A stretch of 57,031 nucleotides of DNA, taken from NCBI GenBank assembly GCA_017939795.1, contig JAGBAA010000124.1, forward strand, positions 1 to 57,031. The letters run 5' to 3'. The DNA is from Thermoguttaceae bacterium (GTDB lineage Bacteria; Planctomycetota; Planctomycetia; Pirellulales; Thermoguttaceae). The notes under the pieces were generated by a model. That model did not search any database. It was not told the DNA's origin and saw nothing but the letters and a program-made list of their open reading frames with translations. Positions 9,172 to 17,634 of this stretch are shown piece after piece. Every line of letters starts with the position of its first letter. Position 1 is the first letter of the stretch. The position numbers and the translations under genes are program-made.

Positions 9172-9210
9172 AAAAAACGTACCGAGAGAACGAAAACTCT
9201 GCGGTACGTT
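9172..9210 (-). terminator. first terminator of the nfn operon
   Basis: A 13-bp stem with one bulged base (arms 9176-9188 and 9197-9210, AACGTACCG core) and an 8-base loop is followed on the minus strand by six T. It lies about 80 bases after the stop of the 58-aa ORF. Confidence 0.8.
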
Positions 9211-9288
9211 CATTTTTCAGGTCAAATTGGAAATTTAGCGTTCGCCTCACAGATCATCCGGCATTCCAGACGCTCCGGCATTCCCAGT

Positions 9289-9465
9289 CTATCGGCCGGC
9301 CTGCTGTTCCGCAAAACGGCGGGACCAGATCTCATATTGCGGGTCGATCGGCCGAAACGTAAAGACGGCGTCCGGCAGCGGCTGCCCATCAGGACCTTCC
9401 GAATGTACGTGCACCAAAAGAACACCATTGGGGCGGCGCTCGATCGTATATTTTTCAACTTCCAT
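9289..9465 (-). CDS. 58-aa small protein, last gene of the nfn operon
   Basis: This short ORF (MEVEKYTIER... ending QQAGR) is preceded by AGGGAG five bases before the ATG. It lies 66 bases after the nfnB stop on the same strand, and a strong terminator follows it. The product is soluble, with alternating charged and hydrophobic residues in the first half (probable beta strands) and an aromatic-rich second half with FRPIDPQYEIW. There is no signal peptide, Cys cluster or membrane segment. I do not recognise the family. The strong ribosome site and position between nfnB and the terminator argue that it is translated with NfnAB; a role in that complex would be a guess. Confidence 0.6.
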   Translation of the reverse strand: MEVEKYTIERRPNGVLLVHVHSEGPDGQPLPDAVFTFRPIDPQYEIWSRRFAEQQAGR

Positions 9466-9531
9466 AAAATCTCCCTGAAATCCGGCCTACGGCATCCGCG
9501 ACACCGCAGGCTCCTCTTCTTTTGCCAAAAC

Positions 9532-10935
9532 CTAACGGTTCTGAAGCCACTCATGAATGTCTTTCGCCGCTTTACGGCCGGCACCCATCGCTTTGATCAC
9601 GGTCGCGGCACCCGTCACGATGTCGCCGCCGGCCCAAACTCCGTCGACCGACGTCCTGCCGTTTTCGTCTGCCGCAATGTATCCGCGGCTGGTCAGTTCC
9701 AGGCCCGGGATCGACTGCGTGATGATCGGATTCGCTCCCGTTCCGACAGAGAAAATGACCAGGTCCGTCTCAAACGTGAATTCCGAACCCGGCACCGCAA
9801 CAGGACTGCGGCGTCCGGAAGCATCCGGTTCCCCAAGCTCCATGCGCACACACGTCATGGACTGAAGCATCCCGTTTTCGTCACCCTGCATGGAGATCGG
9901 ATTCGTCAAAAGAAGGAACTCGACTCCTTCCTGTTTCGCATGGTGCACTTCTTCCGCACGTGCGGGAAGTTCCGCTTCACTGCGCCGGTAAACGATCTTG
10001 ACGGTTTCCGCACCAAGACGCATCGCAGTGCGGGCCGCGTCCATCGCGACGTTTCCGCCCCCGACGACACAGACATTCCGGCCAACAGCAATCGGCGTGT
10101 CGTATTCCGGGAAACGGTACGCCTTCATCAAATTGGAACGCGTCAGGTACTCGTTTGCCGAGTAAACGTTCCCAAGCTCCGTCCCCGGGATCGGCATGAA
10201 CGCAGGAAGTCCGGCTCCGACGCCAAGGAAAACCGCATCGAAACCTTCGACATCCAGCAATTCCCGCACATCTACACTACGTCCGCCGACCTGATTGAGT
10301 TCGAATTTTACGCCAAGATCTTCCAGATAGTGCACTTCCTTCTGAACGATGGCTTTCGGAAGACGAAATTCCGGGATCCCGTACATCAAAACGCCGCCCG
10401 CCTGATGGAAGGCTTCAAAAACCGTCACTTCATGACCAAGCAGGACCAAATCGCCGGCTACCGTCAGTCCCGCAGGTCCGGAACCGATGACCGCCACTTT
10501 TTTTCCCGTCGACGGAGCTTTTTCCGGGATCTGCACCAGACCGTTCTCCCGTTCATAGTCCGCAGCAAAACGTTCCAGACGTCCGATCGCCAGAGGCTCC
10601 ATCTTCTTGCCGAGAATACATTTTGCCTCACACTGATTTTCCTGCGGACAGACACGCCCGCAAACAGCCGGAAGAGCACTCGTCTTCTTGATCGCACGCG
10701 CGGCACCCGCGAAATCACCCTGATCGATAAGCGCCACAAATTCCGGAATGTTTACGTTCACCGGGCAGCCCGTCACACACATCGGACGCGGACAGTTCAG
10801 GCAGCGTGCAGCCTCCTGACGCGCTTCTTCCGGAGAATAGCCAAGCGGGACTTCTTCAAAATTACGGGCACGAACTTTCGGATCCTGCTCGCGCATCGGC
10901 GTGCGGGTCGGTTGGACATCGGATATTTTTTTCAT
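9532..10935 (-). CDS. nfnB: NfnB / GltD-like FAD oxidoreductase, NADPH-binding large subunit
   Basis: A 467-aa flavoprotein of the glutamate-synthase small-subunit family. The amino terminus carries a Cys-rich 4Fe-4S domain (ARCLNCPRPMC, CPVNV, CGRVCPQENQCEAKC). An FAD Rossmann motif (VIGSGPAGL) and an NAD(P)H Rossmann motif (VVGGGNVAMDAA) follow, and the end has GVWAGGDIVTGAATV. Alone it could be GltD, but no large glutamate-synthase gene is adjacent. The neighbour upstream is an NfnA-type subunit, so the pair fits NADH-dependent reduced ferredoxin:NADP oxidoreductase, which couples NADPH, NADH and ferredoxin by electron bifurcation. The ATG at 10935 has AAAGG 8 bases upstream; a longer frame to 11022 has no such site. 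The sulfide-dehydrogenase (SudAB) name is an alternative for the same family. Confidence 0.82.
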   Translation of the reverse strand: MKKISDVQPTRTPMREQDPKVRARNFEEVPLGYSPEEARQEAARCLNCPRPMCVTGCPVNVNIPEFVALIDQGDFAGAARAIKKTSALPAVCGRVCPQENQCEAKCILGKKMEPLAIGRLERFAADYERENGLVQIPEKAPSTGKKVAVIGSGPAGLTVAGDLVLLGHEVTVFEAFHQAGGVLMYGIPEFRLPKAIVQKEVHYLEDLGVKFELNQVGGRSVDVRELLDVEGFDAVFLGVGAGLPAFMPIPGTELGNVYSANEYLTRSNLMKAYRFPEYDTPIAVGRNVCVVGGGNVAMDAARTAMRLGAETVKIVYRRSEAELPARAEEVHHAKQEGVEFLLLTNPISMQGDENGMLQSMTCVRMELGEPDASGRRSPVAVPGSEFTFETDLVIFSVGTGANPIITQSIPGLELTSRGYIAADENGRTSVDGVWAGGDIVTGAATVIKAMGAGRKAAKDIHEWLQNR

Positions 10936-11025
10936 TCTTTTGCCTTTAAAATAATCTGAAACGGCACTTTTGCCGGTCTGTTTCTCTCTCGTTTGCGCGA
11001 TCCATCTCTGCGCGGCTTCCAAATC

Positions 11026-11874
11026 TCACGAATTTTCTGCCGTTTTCCACTCTTCCACGTAGCGGTCCATCGAGCACTTTTCCTGACACTTGAACTGCTG
11101 CTGGCGCTTCATCACAGAATCCCATTCGATCTCATGTGCGTCAAATTCCGGCCCCTCACAGCAGACGAAGCGCGTTTTTCCGCCGATCGTGCACCGGCAG
11201 CCGCCGCACATTCCCGTTCCGTCGATCATGATCGTGTTCAGACTCGCGACCGTCTTCACTCCGAACGGCTCTGTCGTCTTCGCACAGAACTTCATCATGA
11301 TCGCCGGACCGATCGTCCAAATGCAGCCGACCTCGTCTTTCCGAGTCTCAAGGATCTCCTTAAGCGGTTCCGTCACCATCGCTTTTCGGCCATACGTACC
11401 GTCATCCGTGCAGACGATATGCTCATCGCAGACCGCCGCCATTTTGTCGACCCAGAAAAGCAGCTCCTTCGTACGTGCCCCCTGGATCACGATCACCTTG
11501 TTGCCCATCTCGTGAAGCATCTTCGCGATCGGGTAGACCGGTGCCGTCCCCACTCCGCCGGCAACCAGAATGACTGTTCCAAAATTCTCGACTTCCGACG
11601 GGATCCCAAGCGGTCCGATCAGCGCGTAAAGCGAATCTCCCTCGTTCAGACGCGACAGTTTCGTGGAAGAAACTCCCACCGTCATCAGAACCAGCGTCAC
11701 CGTACCGGCTTCACGATCAAAATCCGCGATCGTGAGCGGGATCCGTTCGCCGACTTCATCCGGCATCGCGATCACAAAATGTCCCGGCATCGCTTTCGCC
11801 GCGATTCGGGGAGCATGAACAATCATTTCAAAAATGCGCGGAGCCACTTCGCGCTTCTGGCGGATTTCCAACAT
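11026..11874 (-). CDS. nfnA: NfnA-type ferredoxin/NAD(H)-binding small subunit
   Basis: A 282-aa ferredoxin-NADP-reductase-fold subunit. The N-terminal half is the flavin-binding barrel (RIPLTIADFD near 44) and the middle is the pyridine-nucleotide domain (VAGGVGTAPVYP near 104). The C-terminal part holds the four-Cys 2Fe-2S site GMCGGCRC...FVCC (about 220-240). In NfnAB this subunit binds FAD, NAD(H) and the 2Fe-2S cluster and pairs with NfnB. PyrK-type dihydroorotate-dehydrogenase subunits share the fold, but the adjacent nfnB makes Nfn much more likely. It is the first gene of the operon; nfnB begins 90 bases downstream. A near-consensus promoter lies about 90 bases upstream of the start. 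Confidence 0.85.
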   Translation of the reverse strand: MLEIRQKREVAPRIFEMIVHAPRIAAKAMPGHFVIAMPDEVGERIPLTIADFDREAGTVTLVLMTVGVSSTKLSRLNEGDSLYALIGPLGIPSEVENFGTVILVAGGVGTAPVYPIAKMLHEMGNKVIVIQGARTKELLFWVDKMAAVCDEHIVCTDDGTYGRKAMVTEPLKEILETRKDEVGCIWTIGPAIMMKFCAKTTEPFGVKTVASLNTIMIDGTGMCGGCRCTIGGKTRFVCCEGPEFDAHEIEWDSVMKRQQQFKCQEKCSMDRYVEEWKTAENS

Positions 11875-11969
11875 AATCTGTTTCGCTCTTTTTCTAAAAT
11901 AAAATCAGTCTCTAAAATTGAATCCTCATCAGCAGCCGTCTGCTCAAGTCAGACTCTCTTGATTCTCCA

Positions 11970-11997
11970 ATTATACCACAAACCGGCGGGAGTACAA
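11970..11997 (-). promoter_or_regulatory. promoter of the nfn operon
   Basis: -35 TTGTAC (reverse complement of 11992-11997), 16-bp spacer, perfect -10 TATAAT (reverse complement of 11970-11975). Confidence 0.75.
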
Positions 11998-12053
11998 GTC
12001 CGGTTCAGTCAAAATCCCGAAACTTTTCCGAGTTTTTCCGGCACTTTTGCCGT

Positions 12054-12102
12054 AAAAAAACAGAGTCATCGCACAATGCTCACCGCATTTCGAGGATGAC
12101 TC
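12054..12102 (-). terminator. terminator after fabF
   Basis: The arms GAGTCATC (12063-12070) and GATGACTC (12095-12102) enclose a smaller AATGC/GCATT hairpin. On the minus strand the structure is followed by a run of T (12054-12060). Confidence 0.7.
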
Positions 12103-12133
12103 GTCTTTCGTTTCAGGAATACCGTACCGCTAC

Positions 12134-13375
12134 CTAACCGCTAAAACGTCCAAGGATCAGCGACACATTATGCCCGCCAAATCCAAAACTGTTCGAAAGC
12201 GCGTAGGCACATTCTCTCGCCGCTGCACGATTCGGCGTATAGTTCAAATCGCATTCCGGATCCGGCGTCTCCAGGTTCATCGTCGGCGGAATGATCCCAT
12301 GCTGAAGCACTTGAGCCGAGAAGATCAGCTCCACAGCACCACTGGCACCCAAAAGATGCCCCGTCATGCTTTTTGTACTCGAAATATTCACCTGGTATGC
12401 ATGGTCTCCGAAAACCGCCTTCAGCGCATTCGTTTCCGCAATGTCGCCCAAATGCGTACTCGTACCGTGCGCATTCACGTACCCGATCTGCTCCGGTTCC
12501 AGCTGCGCCTCCCGCAGCGCATTCCGGATCGCAGCCGCCGCACCATCTCCCGAGGCACTCGGCTGCACGATATGGAATGCATCCGAAGAGGTCCCGCAGC
12601 CAAGCACTTCCGCATAAATTTTTGCACCGCGCTTCTTCGCGTGTTCCAGCTCCTCAAAAATGAGGATCCCGGCACCTTCTCCCATCACAAAACCGTCACG
12701 GTCCAGGTCAAACGGCCGGCTGGCGTGCTGGGGATCATCGTTTCGCTCCGACATGGCGCGCATCGCACAAAAAGACCCCATCGCGATCTCAATAACACAC
12801 GCTTCCGTTCCGCCCGTGACGCCGACATCAACTCGGCCAGCCCGGATCGCATCCATCATGCATGAAACGGCATGACCAGCACTCGCACACGCAGAGTTCA
12901 CCGAAAAACTCGCTCCGCGCAAATTATACAGGATCGAAATATGCCCGGCAGGAGAGTTCGGCATCAAACGCGGAATGGTAAACGGCGACATCTTCGCCGG
13001 CCCCATGTTCAGATACCGCTTTTCCTGTTCCTGAAGCGTCTCCAGACCGCCGACTCCCGTCCCAATAATCGCCGCGCAACGGGTAGGATCTTCCTGGGAA
13101 AAATCGATCCCGGAATCCTTCACCGCCTTATGTGCCGCAACGATCGCATAACGGGAGACATCGTCCAGATGTTTGTTCTCTTTAAACTCAATGATCCCTT
13201 CTGTCGTAAAATCCGGCGACATATTCCCCGCAATACGCGTACGGAATGCACTCGGATCGTATTTGGTCACGGCAGAGATCCCGCTTTTACCCTCGATCAG
13301 AGCTTTCCAAACGGTATCCAGCTCACATCCCAGCGGCGAGACCAGCCCCATGCCGGTAATGACTATTCGACGCAC
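12134..13375 (-). CDS. fabF: beta-ketoacyl-ACP synthase II
   Basis: FabF condenses malonyl-ACP with acyl-ACP in fatty-acid chain elongation in the cytoplasm. The 413-aa length is normal. The catalytic triad is intact: C163 in NSACASAGH, H303 in NAHGTSTHLGD and H340 in STKSMTGH. The start is GTG, with GAGG seven bases upstream. It is the last gene of the leftward fab group, 136 bases after acpP, the classical order acpP-fabF. The identification is secure; FabB is unlikely because the sequence is of the FabF/KAS II type. Confidence 0.95.
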   Translation of the reverse strand: MRRIVITGMGLVSPLGCELDTVWKALIEGKSGISAVTKYDPSAFRTRIAGNMSPDFTTEGIIEFKENKHLDDVSRYAIVAAHKAVKDSGIDFSQEDPTRCAAIIGTGVGGLETLQEQEKRYLNMGPAKMSPFTIPRLMPNSPAGHISILYNLRGASFSVNSACASAGHAVSCMMDAIRAGRVDVGVTGGTEACVIEIAMGSFCAMRAMSERNDDPQHASRPFDLDRDGFVMGEGAGILIFEELEHAKKRGAKIYAEVLGCGTSSDAFHIVQPSASGDGAAAAIRNALREAQLEPEQIGYVNAHGTSTHLGDIAETNALKAVFGDHAYQVNISSTKSMTGHLLGASGAVELIFSAQVLQHGIIPPTMNLETPDPECDLNYTPNRAAARECAYALSNSFGFGGHNVSLILGRFSG

Positions 13376-13511
13376 AATTGCACCTCATTAAAAAGAGCAA
13401 ACATACACCAAACCGCATCGACTCGACATATCGGTTCGACGCGGGATCATTTTTTGAAAGAAAAAGAGATCCGGCAGAAACCTGTGCTCTGCCGGTCCTC
13501 TCCATACGAAA

Positions 13512-13760
13512 TCAGGCGTTTTTGTTCAGTTCGCTTTCAATATGACGAACCGCATCGCCGATGGTCTGAACATCATCATTCGCTTCTTCCGGAATAGTGA
13601 TCTGGAATTCTTCTTCCAGCGCCATCACGAGTTCCACAATGTCGAGAGAGTCTGCACCAAGGTCCTGAACGAAGGACGTTTCGGGGCTCAGTTTGTCCAT
13701 TTCGAAACCAAGCTGGTCGCCGACAACTTTCATGACACGTTCGGTAATATTCTGATCCAC
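13512..13760 (-). CDS. acpP: acyl carrier protein
   Basis: An 82-aa acidic ACP carrying growing acyl chains on a phosphopantetheine arm. The attachment site GADSLDIVEL is present with Ser38. Length and acidity are typical. The start is GTG, supported by AGGAG seven bases upstream. A C/G-rich hairpin (C run and G run at about 13824-13845) lies in its 5' region. A weak promoter-like pair may sit there as well, but it is not strong enough to call. Confidence 0.95.
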   Translation of the reverse strand: MDQNITERVMKVVGDQLGFEMDKLSPETSFVQDLGADSLDIVELVMALEEEFQITIPEEANDDVQTIGDAVRHIESELNKNA

Positions 13761-13961
13761 TTTAATTCTCCTTTTAATTCTCTGGAATGGAAAACTCCCA
13801 TTTTCTATAATCTACCACATATCCCCCCCCTCCACAAGGGGGGAGACGGACAGGTTTTCCCAGAAAAATGAAAATTTACCCAAATTTTAGGATCTTGCCT
13901 GTAAAAACGCCTCGATAATCGAAACTTTTTCCCGCAAAATCAACATAAAAAGTATTTCCGC

Positions 13962-13996
13962 ATTGCGGCACAGGGCAAAGCCGTTCCTGCCGCAAT
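13962..13996 (-). terminator. strong hairpin after fabG, possible attenuator or terminator
   Basis: A perfect 9-bp stem (ATTGCGGCA at 13962-13970 and TGCCGCAAT at 13988-13996) with a 17-base loop lies just past the fabG stop. The T run (ACTTTTTA) comes about 8-10 bases after the stem, so partial termination before acpP is more likely than a full stop. Confidence 0.4.
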
Positions 13997-14022
13997 ACCG
14001 AAAATCCAAACGACCCCGAAAA

Positions 14023-14793
14023 TCAGGCAGTCATACCGCCATCCACCGAGATCACCTGACCGGTAATGTACGACGCAGCATCACTTGCCAGGAAAAGCAC
14101 AGCATCGGCAATGTCCTGCGGTTCACCGACTCGGTTTGCCGGAATGCGTTTTTTCGCTTCCGTCATGATCATGTCGCCGAGCACTTTCGTCATGTCCGTC
14201 GCAATGAATCCAGGAGCTACCGCGTTGACCGTGATCTTACGCTTCGCATACTCGCGCGCAACGGTGTTCGTGAAACCGATCACGCCCGCCTTCGACGCCG
14301 AGTAGTTCGCCTGACCAGGATTGCCGACGAGACCCGAAACGCTCGAAACATTGATGATCCGGCCGTAGCGTTTCTGCATCATCGGAACGATGCAGGCCCG
14401 CGTGAACTGGAACGTGCCGCGAAGGTTCGTTTCGAGAACAGCATCCCAATCTTCGTCCGTCATGTGCGCAAGAAGGCCGTCACGCGTAATTCCCGCATTA
14501 TTCACGAGAATATCGACCTTCTCCCATTTCGCCAGAACCGCATCCACGACCGACTGCGCGGCACCCGTCTCACCGACCAGGCAGCCGAACGCTTCCGCTT
14601 CTCCGCCAAGAGCGAGGATCTCATCGACCGTACCCTGAACACTCCCCACCGACGTGGCGACACAGGCTACTTTGGCTCCATTTTCCGCAAGAGATACCGC
14701 AATGGCTTTGCCGATCCCGCGTGATGCTCCAGTGACGATTGCGACGCGGCCCGAAAGGTCCACTGTCATACGTGATTGTTTTTCTGACATCAT
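14023..14793 (-). CDS. fabG: 3-oxoacyl-ACP reductase
   Basis: FabG reduces 3-oxoacyl-ACP with NADPH in the fatty-acid elongation cycle. The 256-aa short-chain dehydrogenase has the nucleotide motif TGASRGIG (21-28), NNAG (98-101) and the catalytic Ser151, Tyr164 and Lys168 (YSASK). Two adjacent ATGs are possible; GAGGAG lies 3 bases before the first and 6 before the second (14790), so the second may be used. The gene has its own consensus promoter (15016-15043) and an unusually long leader of about 215 bases. Confidence 0.93.
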   Translation of the reverse strand: MMSEKQSRMTVDLSGRVAIVTGASRGIGKAIAVSLAENGAKVACVATSVGSVQGTVDEILALGGEAEAFGCLVGETGAAQSVVDAVLAKWEKVDILVNNAGITRDGLLAHMTDEDWDAVLETNLRGTFQFTRACIVPMMQKRYGRIINVSSVSGLVGNPGQANYSASKAGVIGFTNTVAREYAKRKITVNAVAPGFIATDMTKVLGDMIMTEAKKRIPANRVGEPQDIADAVLFLASDAASYITGQVISVDGGMTA

Positions 14794-15015
14794 AAACTCC
14801 TCAAAAAGGATCCATCTAAAATAAATCTATACGGTTTCCGGATCTCATGGAAAACGTTCGGGAAGATCGCCTCTTCCACGAAGATCCCCGCCGAAACACG
14901 GCTTAAGATCCAAAATTTCAGGCTCTCGATTTATTTTCGGAATATTCTCCAAAAATTTTTAATCTTTTCCTTTTTTTGAAAAAAATCTCCATTTTGGGAA
15001 TAATCTTGATTTCGA
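14794..15015 (-). other. long 5' leader of fabG, no gene seen
   Basis: This stretch between the fabG promoter and its start holds no ORF with a ribosome site. It contains several short GATC-rich inverted segments but no riboswitch class I recognise. The length (about 215 bases) leaves room for post-transcriptional control. Confidence 0.4.
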
Positions 15016-15043
15016 ATTATATGCATTTTCGAATTTTTGTCAA
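15016..15043 (-). promoter_or_regulatory. consensus sigma-70 promoter of fabG
   Basis: Perfect -35 TTGACA (reverse complement of 15038-15043) and perfect -10 TATAAT (reverse complement of 15016-15021) with a 16-bp spacer. Confidence 0.85.
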
Positions 15044-15165
15044 GCCCCACCGAAAACTCCGGGAAATAAAAACATGAAATTTTCGGACCGTCCGATCCGG
15101 GGCCCCTTCAGGATCCAGACCGGACTCCCAAATCTCCCGAACGGCGATCCGACGCTCTTCAAAAC

Positions 15166-16074
15166 TCAGACATCCACGCCCTGGCACGGCATTTTCCGGT
15201 CAATGCGCTTCATCAGACCGCGAAGGACGCGCCCCGGACCGACTTCATAGAACGTGTCGTATCCGTCCGCCATGAGTTTCCGCATCGTTTTTTCCCACTG
15301 CACCGGAGAGAGCAGCTGACGCACGAGCGTCGCACGAATGTCGTCCGCATCCGTGTGGACTTCTACGTCCACGTTCGAGATCACCGGGATACGCGGAGCT
15401 GAGATCTGTACATTCGCCAGCACTTCGGCAAGTTTTTCGTCCGCAGGACGCATGATCGGCGTATGGAAAGCACCCGCCACAGCAAGCGGGACCGCACGCG
15501 CAGCTCCCGTCTCTTCCGCAAGCGCAACGACGCGCTCACAGGCCGCACGCGTTCCGGAAACTACAGTATTTCCCGGACAAAGGAGGTTCGCGACCTGAAG
15601 GATCTCTTCACCGCGGGCTTTCGCGCAAAGATCTTCGACCACTTCAACTTCCGGACCAAGAAGACTCACCATTCCGCTGGGAGTCGCGTCCGCAGCTTCC
15701 TGCATCGCCTGACCGCGGCGCTGGACAAGACGCAGACCATCTTCAAAACTCAGAACTCCGGCAAACGCCAACGCGGTGTACTCACCCAGACTCAATCCCG
15801 CAGCCGCAGAACACGCTTCGACCGCTTCCGGAGCAGAAACTTTCAGCGATTCCAACGCCGCCAGCGACGTCACGTAAAGTGCAGGCTGACTGACTGCCGT
15901 CGTGCTGAGCTGCTCCATCGGCCCGTTAAAGCAAAGGTCCGTCAGAGAGTATCCAAGAATTTCATCCGCTTTATCAAAAAGAGCTTTCGCAGCGGGAAGC
16001 GTATCGTAGAGCACCTTCCCCATGCCGACCGTCTGAGCACCCTGCCCCGGAAACAAAAATGCGGTTTTTCCCAT
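15166..16074 (-). CDS. fabD: malonyl-CoA:ACP transacylase
   Basis: FabD transfers malonyl from CoA to ACP to feed fatty-acid elongation. The 302-aa length is normal. The entry motif FPGQGAQ (8-14), the nucleophile Ser95 in GLSLGEYTAL and His204 in GAFHTPIM are all present. AAGGAG seven bases upstream supports the ATG at 16074. It is separated from fabG by a promoter and leader, and from rpmF by 269 bases. The usual plsX and fabH genes are missing between rpmF and fabD; I see no ORF or remnant of them there. Confidence 0.95.
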   Translation of the reverse strand: MGKTAFLFPGQGAQTVGMGKVLYDTLPAAKALFDKADEILGYSLTDLCFNGPMEQLSTTAVSQPALYVTSLAALESLKVSAPEAVEACSAAAGLSLGEYTALAFAGVLSFEDGLRLVQRRGQAMQEAADATPSGMVSLLGPEVEVVEDLCAKARGEEILQVANLLCPGNTVVSGTRAACERVVALAEETGAARAVPLAVAGAFHTPIMRPADEKLAEVLANVQISAPRIPVISNVDVEVHTDADDIRATLVRQLLSPVQWEKTMRKLMADGYDTFYEVGPGRVLRGLMKRIDRKMPCQGVDV

Positions 16075-16343
16075 AAAACAGCTCCTTCATGCCGTCCGCG
16101 CCGACCAGCAGCACCCGCGGCATCAAAACTTTCAATCCTGATGAAAGAGGCGGCCGCAGTCGCTTCCGGCAAGCCAGGGAAAACCTCGGGCCGATCCCCT
16201 CACGATCTCACATTTACCGGCATCCAGTCCGGTTCTGATCCAAAAATCATCCCGATTTTAAACAATATCCTCACCGCAAGGACAGCAACACTGTCTTACG
16301 ATGAGGAAAATATCTGAAAGACGAGTCATTTCCCGACAGGAAA

Positions 16344-16526
16344 TTATTTTTCGTCCACATCGACAACTTTCATGCCGCGATACATACCGCAGTTCGGGCA
16401 CACAACGTGAGACGGAACTGCCTGATTGCAATTCGGGCAATAGGAAATCTGTTTCGCGGTCTTGGCGTCGTGGGCACGACGGGAACCAGTACGGGCGTTG
16501 GAGTGCTTACGCTTCGGAACTGCCAT
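16344..16526 (-). CDS. rpmF: 50S ribosomal protein L32
   Basis: A 60-aa ribosomal protein starting MAVPKRKHSNAR, the hallmark of L32. The two CxxC pairs (CPNCNQ and CPNCGMY) make the zinc-binding form of L32. rpmF ahead of fatty-acid genes is a widespread arrangement, here without plsX and fabH. A consensus promoter lies about 120 bases upstream. Confidence 0.95.
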   Translation of the reverse strand: MAVPKRKHSNARTGSRRAHDAKTAKQISYCPNCNQAVPSHVVCPNCGMYRGMKVVDVDEK

Positions 16527-16648
16527 AATACACCATCCTGAAAAAATTAAATCTACGGGTCAGCCGACATCCCTGAAAATCGCGTCAGTTTCGCAACCAT
16601 CGCGGATGTATCGGCAGGAAAAACAAAAAAACTTCAAACAGAGTCGGA

Positions 16649-16676
16649 ATTATACCCCATTTCCAATAAATGTCAA
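16649..16676 (-). promoter_or_regulatory. consensus promoter of rpmF
   Basis: -35 TTGACA (reverse complement of 16671-16676), 16-bp spacer, -10 TATAAT (reverse complement of 16649-16654). The leader to the rpmF start is about 115 bases. Confidence 0.85.
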
Positions 16677-16758
16677 GGAGGGCAAAACAGCCCATTCGGA
16701 AAAAAACTCACCGAAAACTGTCTTTTCTCCCGTATTTTCAAGGGGGAAAACCTTTTTT

Positions 16759-16815
16759 CAAAAAATCCCGGTTTTTCAAAAAATTTTTTGATTTTTTCCC
16801 AAAAAACGGGATTTT
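16759..16815 (-). terminator. terminator after the DUF1292-like gene
   Basis: Perfect 9-bp arms AAAATCCCG (16762-16770) and CGGGATTTT (16807-16815) enclose an A/T-rich loop with its own AAAAAATTTTTT core. On the minus strand the stem runs into a T tract. Confidence 0.65.
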
Positions 16816-16830
16816 CCACGATCACGGCCT

Positions 16831-17187
16831 TTATTCCCGACCGCAGCCGCAGCCGCCGCAGCCACAACCGCCGTCTTCTTCGGCTTCTTCTTCCGCAAGC
16901 TGAGCATCAAGATACGCCACGATACGTTCGAAAAGTGCGTCATCTTCGATCGCATGGAACGTATACTCGTCACCGACGACTTCACATTCCATCAGCAGGT
17001 CTTCATCATCATCCGCATCCTCATCGCACGGAGCAAGACGAGCATAAAGCTTTTCTTCAAAATCAAAGATCTCAAGAAGCTCAAACGTCAGCTCTTCGCC
17101 GGTATCCGTGATCGTATCGATAAAAATCGGGCCTTCTTCATGTTCACAGCCGCAGCCGCATTCACACTGATCGTGTTCGTCGTGCAT
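16831..17187 (-). CDS. DUF1292-like acidic protein with Cys-rich ends
   Basis: This 118-aa protein has a central DUF1292 (YrzB-type) beta core: ITDTGEELTFELLEIFDFEEKLY, continuing to LMECEVVGDEYTFHAIEDD. The family is small, cytoplasmic and of unknown function. Both ends are unusual. The start has CECGCGCEHEE, and the end, after a run of Glu, has CGCGGCGCGRE; together they give up to ten Cys that could bind metal. GGAGG six bases upstream sets the start at 17187; a longer frame to 17274 has no such site. A promoter is seen at 17277-17304. Metal binding is inference. Confidence 0.7.
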   Translation of the reverse strand: MHDEHDQCECGCGCEHEEGPIFIDTITDTGEELTFELLEIFDFEEKLYARLAPCDEDADDDEDLLMECEVVGDEYTFHAIEDDALFERIVAYLDAQLAEEEAEEDGGCGCGGCGCGRE

Positions 17188-17634
17188 ACCAGTCCTCCAT
17201 TTCCTCCACTTAAAATCGAGCGTCCCTCCGCCAGATCTTCTGTACAGTGAGAGCCGCGCAAAACCAAATTTCACTCATTTTACCGCAACACGATTTTTTC
17301 GCAAGGGGTGGAGATGAAAAATTTCAGACAAAACACAAAAAAAGAACCATATTTTACCATTTCTCTCCAATCTTCTCATTTTTACACGACAGCCAACTGT
17401 CCACATTGCAAATTTTCACCATTTTACCCTTTCCGCACATTCAGCACAACACAAACATTCGACACAAAAGACACAACATGTCCTTTTCAGAACTTTTTGG
17501 ATTTTTTCTAAAAAAAGGCCGTTTAGAAATAGAGTCTGATAGCACGGAATGTACCGACATTCCCGATTTTCACTGTCAGGAGGACAGTTTCGTCAGATTT
17601 TCGTCAAATTTCCCCAGCGAAGAGAAGGTTTGCG
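17188..17634. other. divergent intergenic region
   Basis: This region between the DUF1292-like gene (leftward) and the transglutaminase/TPR gene (rightward) holds the leftward promoter at 17277-17304. It has a low-G stretch rich in ACA-type triplets (17390-17480). I see no rightward promoter that I would call with confidence and no RNA gene. Confidence 0.4.
17277..17304 (-). promoter_or_regulatory. promoter of the DUF1292-like gene
   Basis: -35 TTGCGA (reverse complement of 17299-17304), 16-bp spacer, -10 TAAAAT (reverse complement of 17277-17282). Confidence 0.55.

Noticed and set aside
9222..9584. 120-codon leftward frame at the end of the nfn operon
   Set aside because: It overlaps the nfnB end and reads the 58-aa ORF in a different frame; the 58-aa ORF has the ribosome site.
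9145..10959. 604-codon rightward frame over nfnB
   Set aside because: Shadow of nfnB on the other strand; Arg/His-rich with no domain.
16075..16343. Remnants of plsX or fabH between rpmF and fabD
   Set aside because: Neither strand shows fragments of these proteins; only short frames without motifs.
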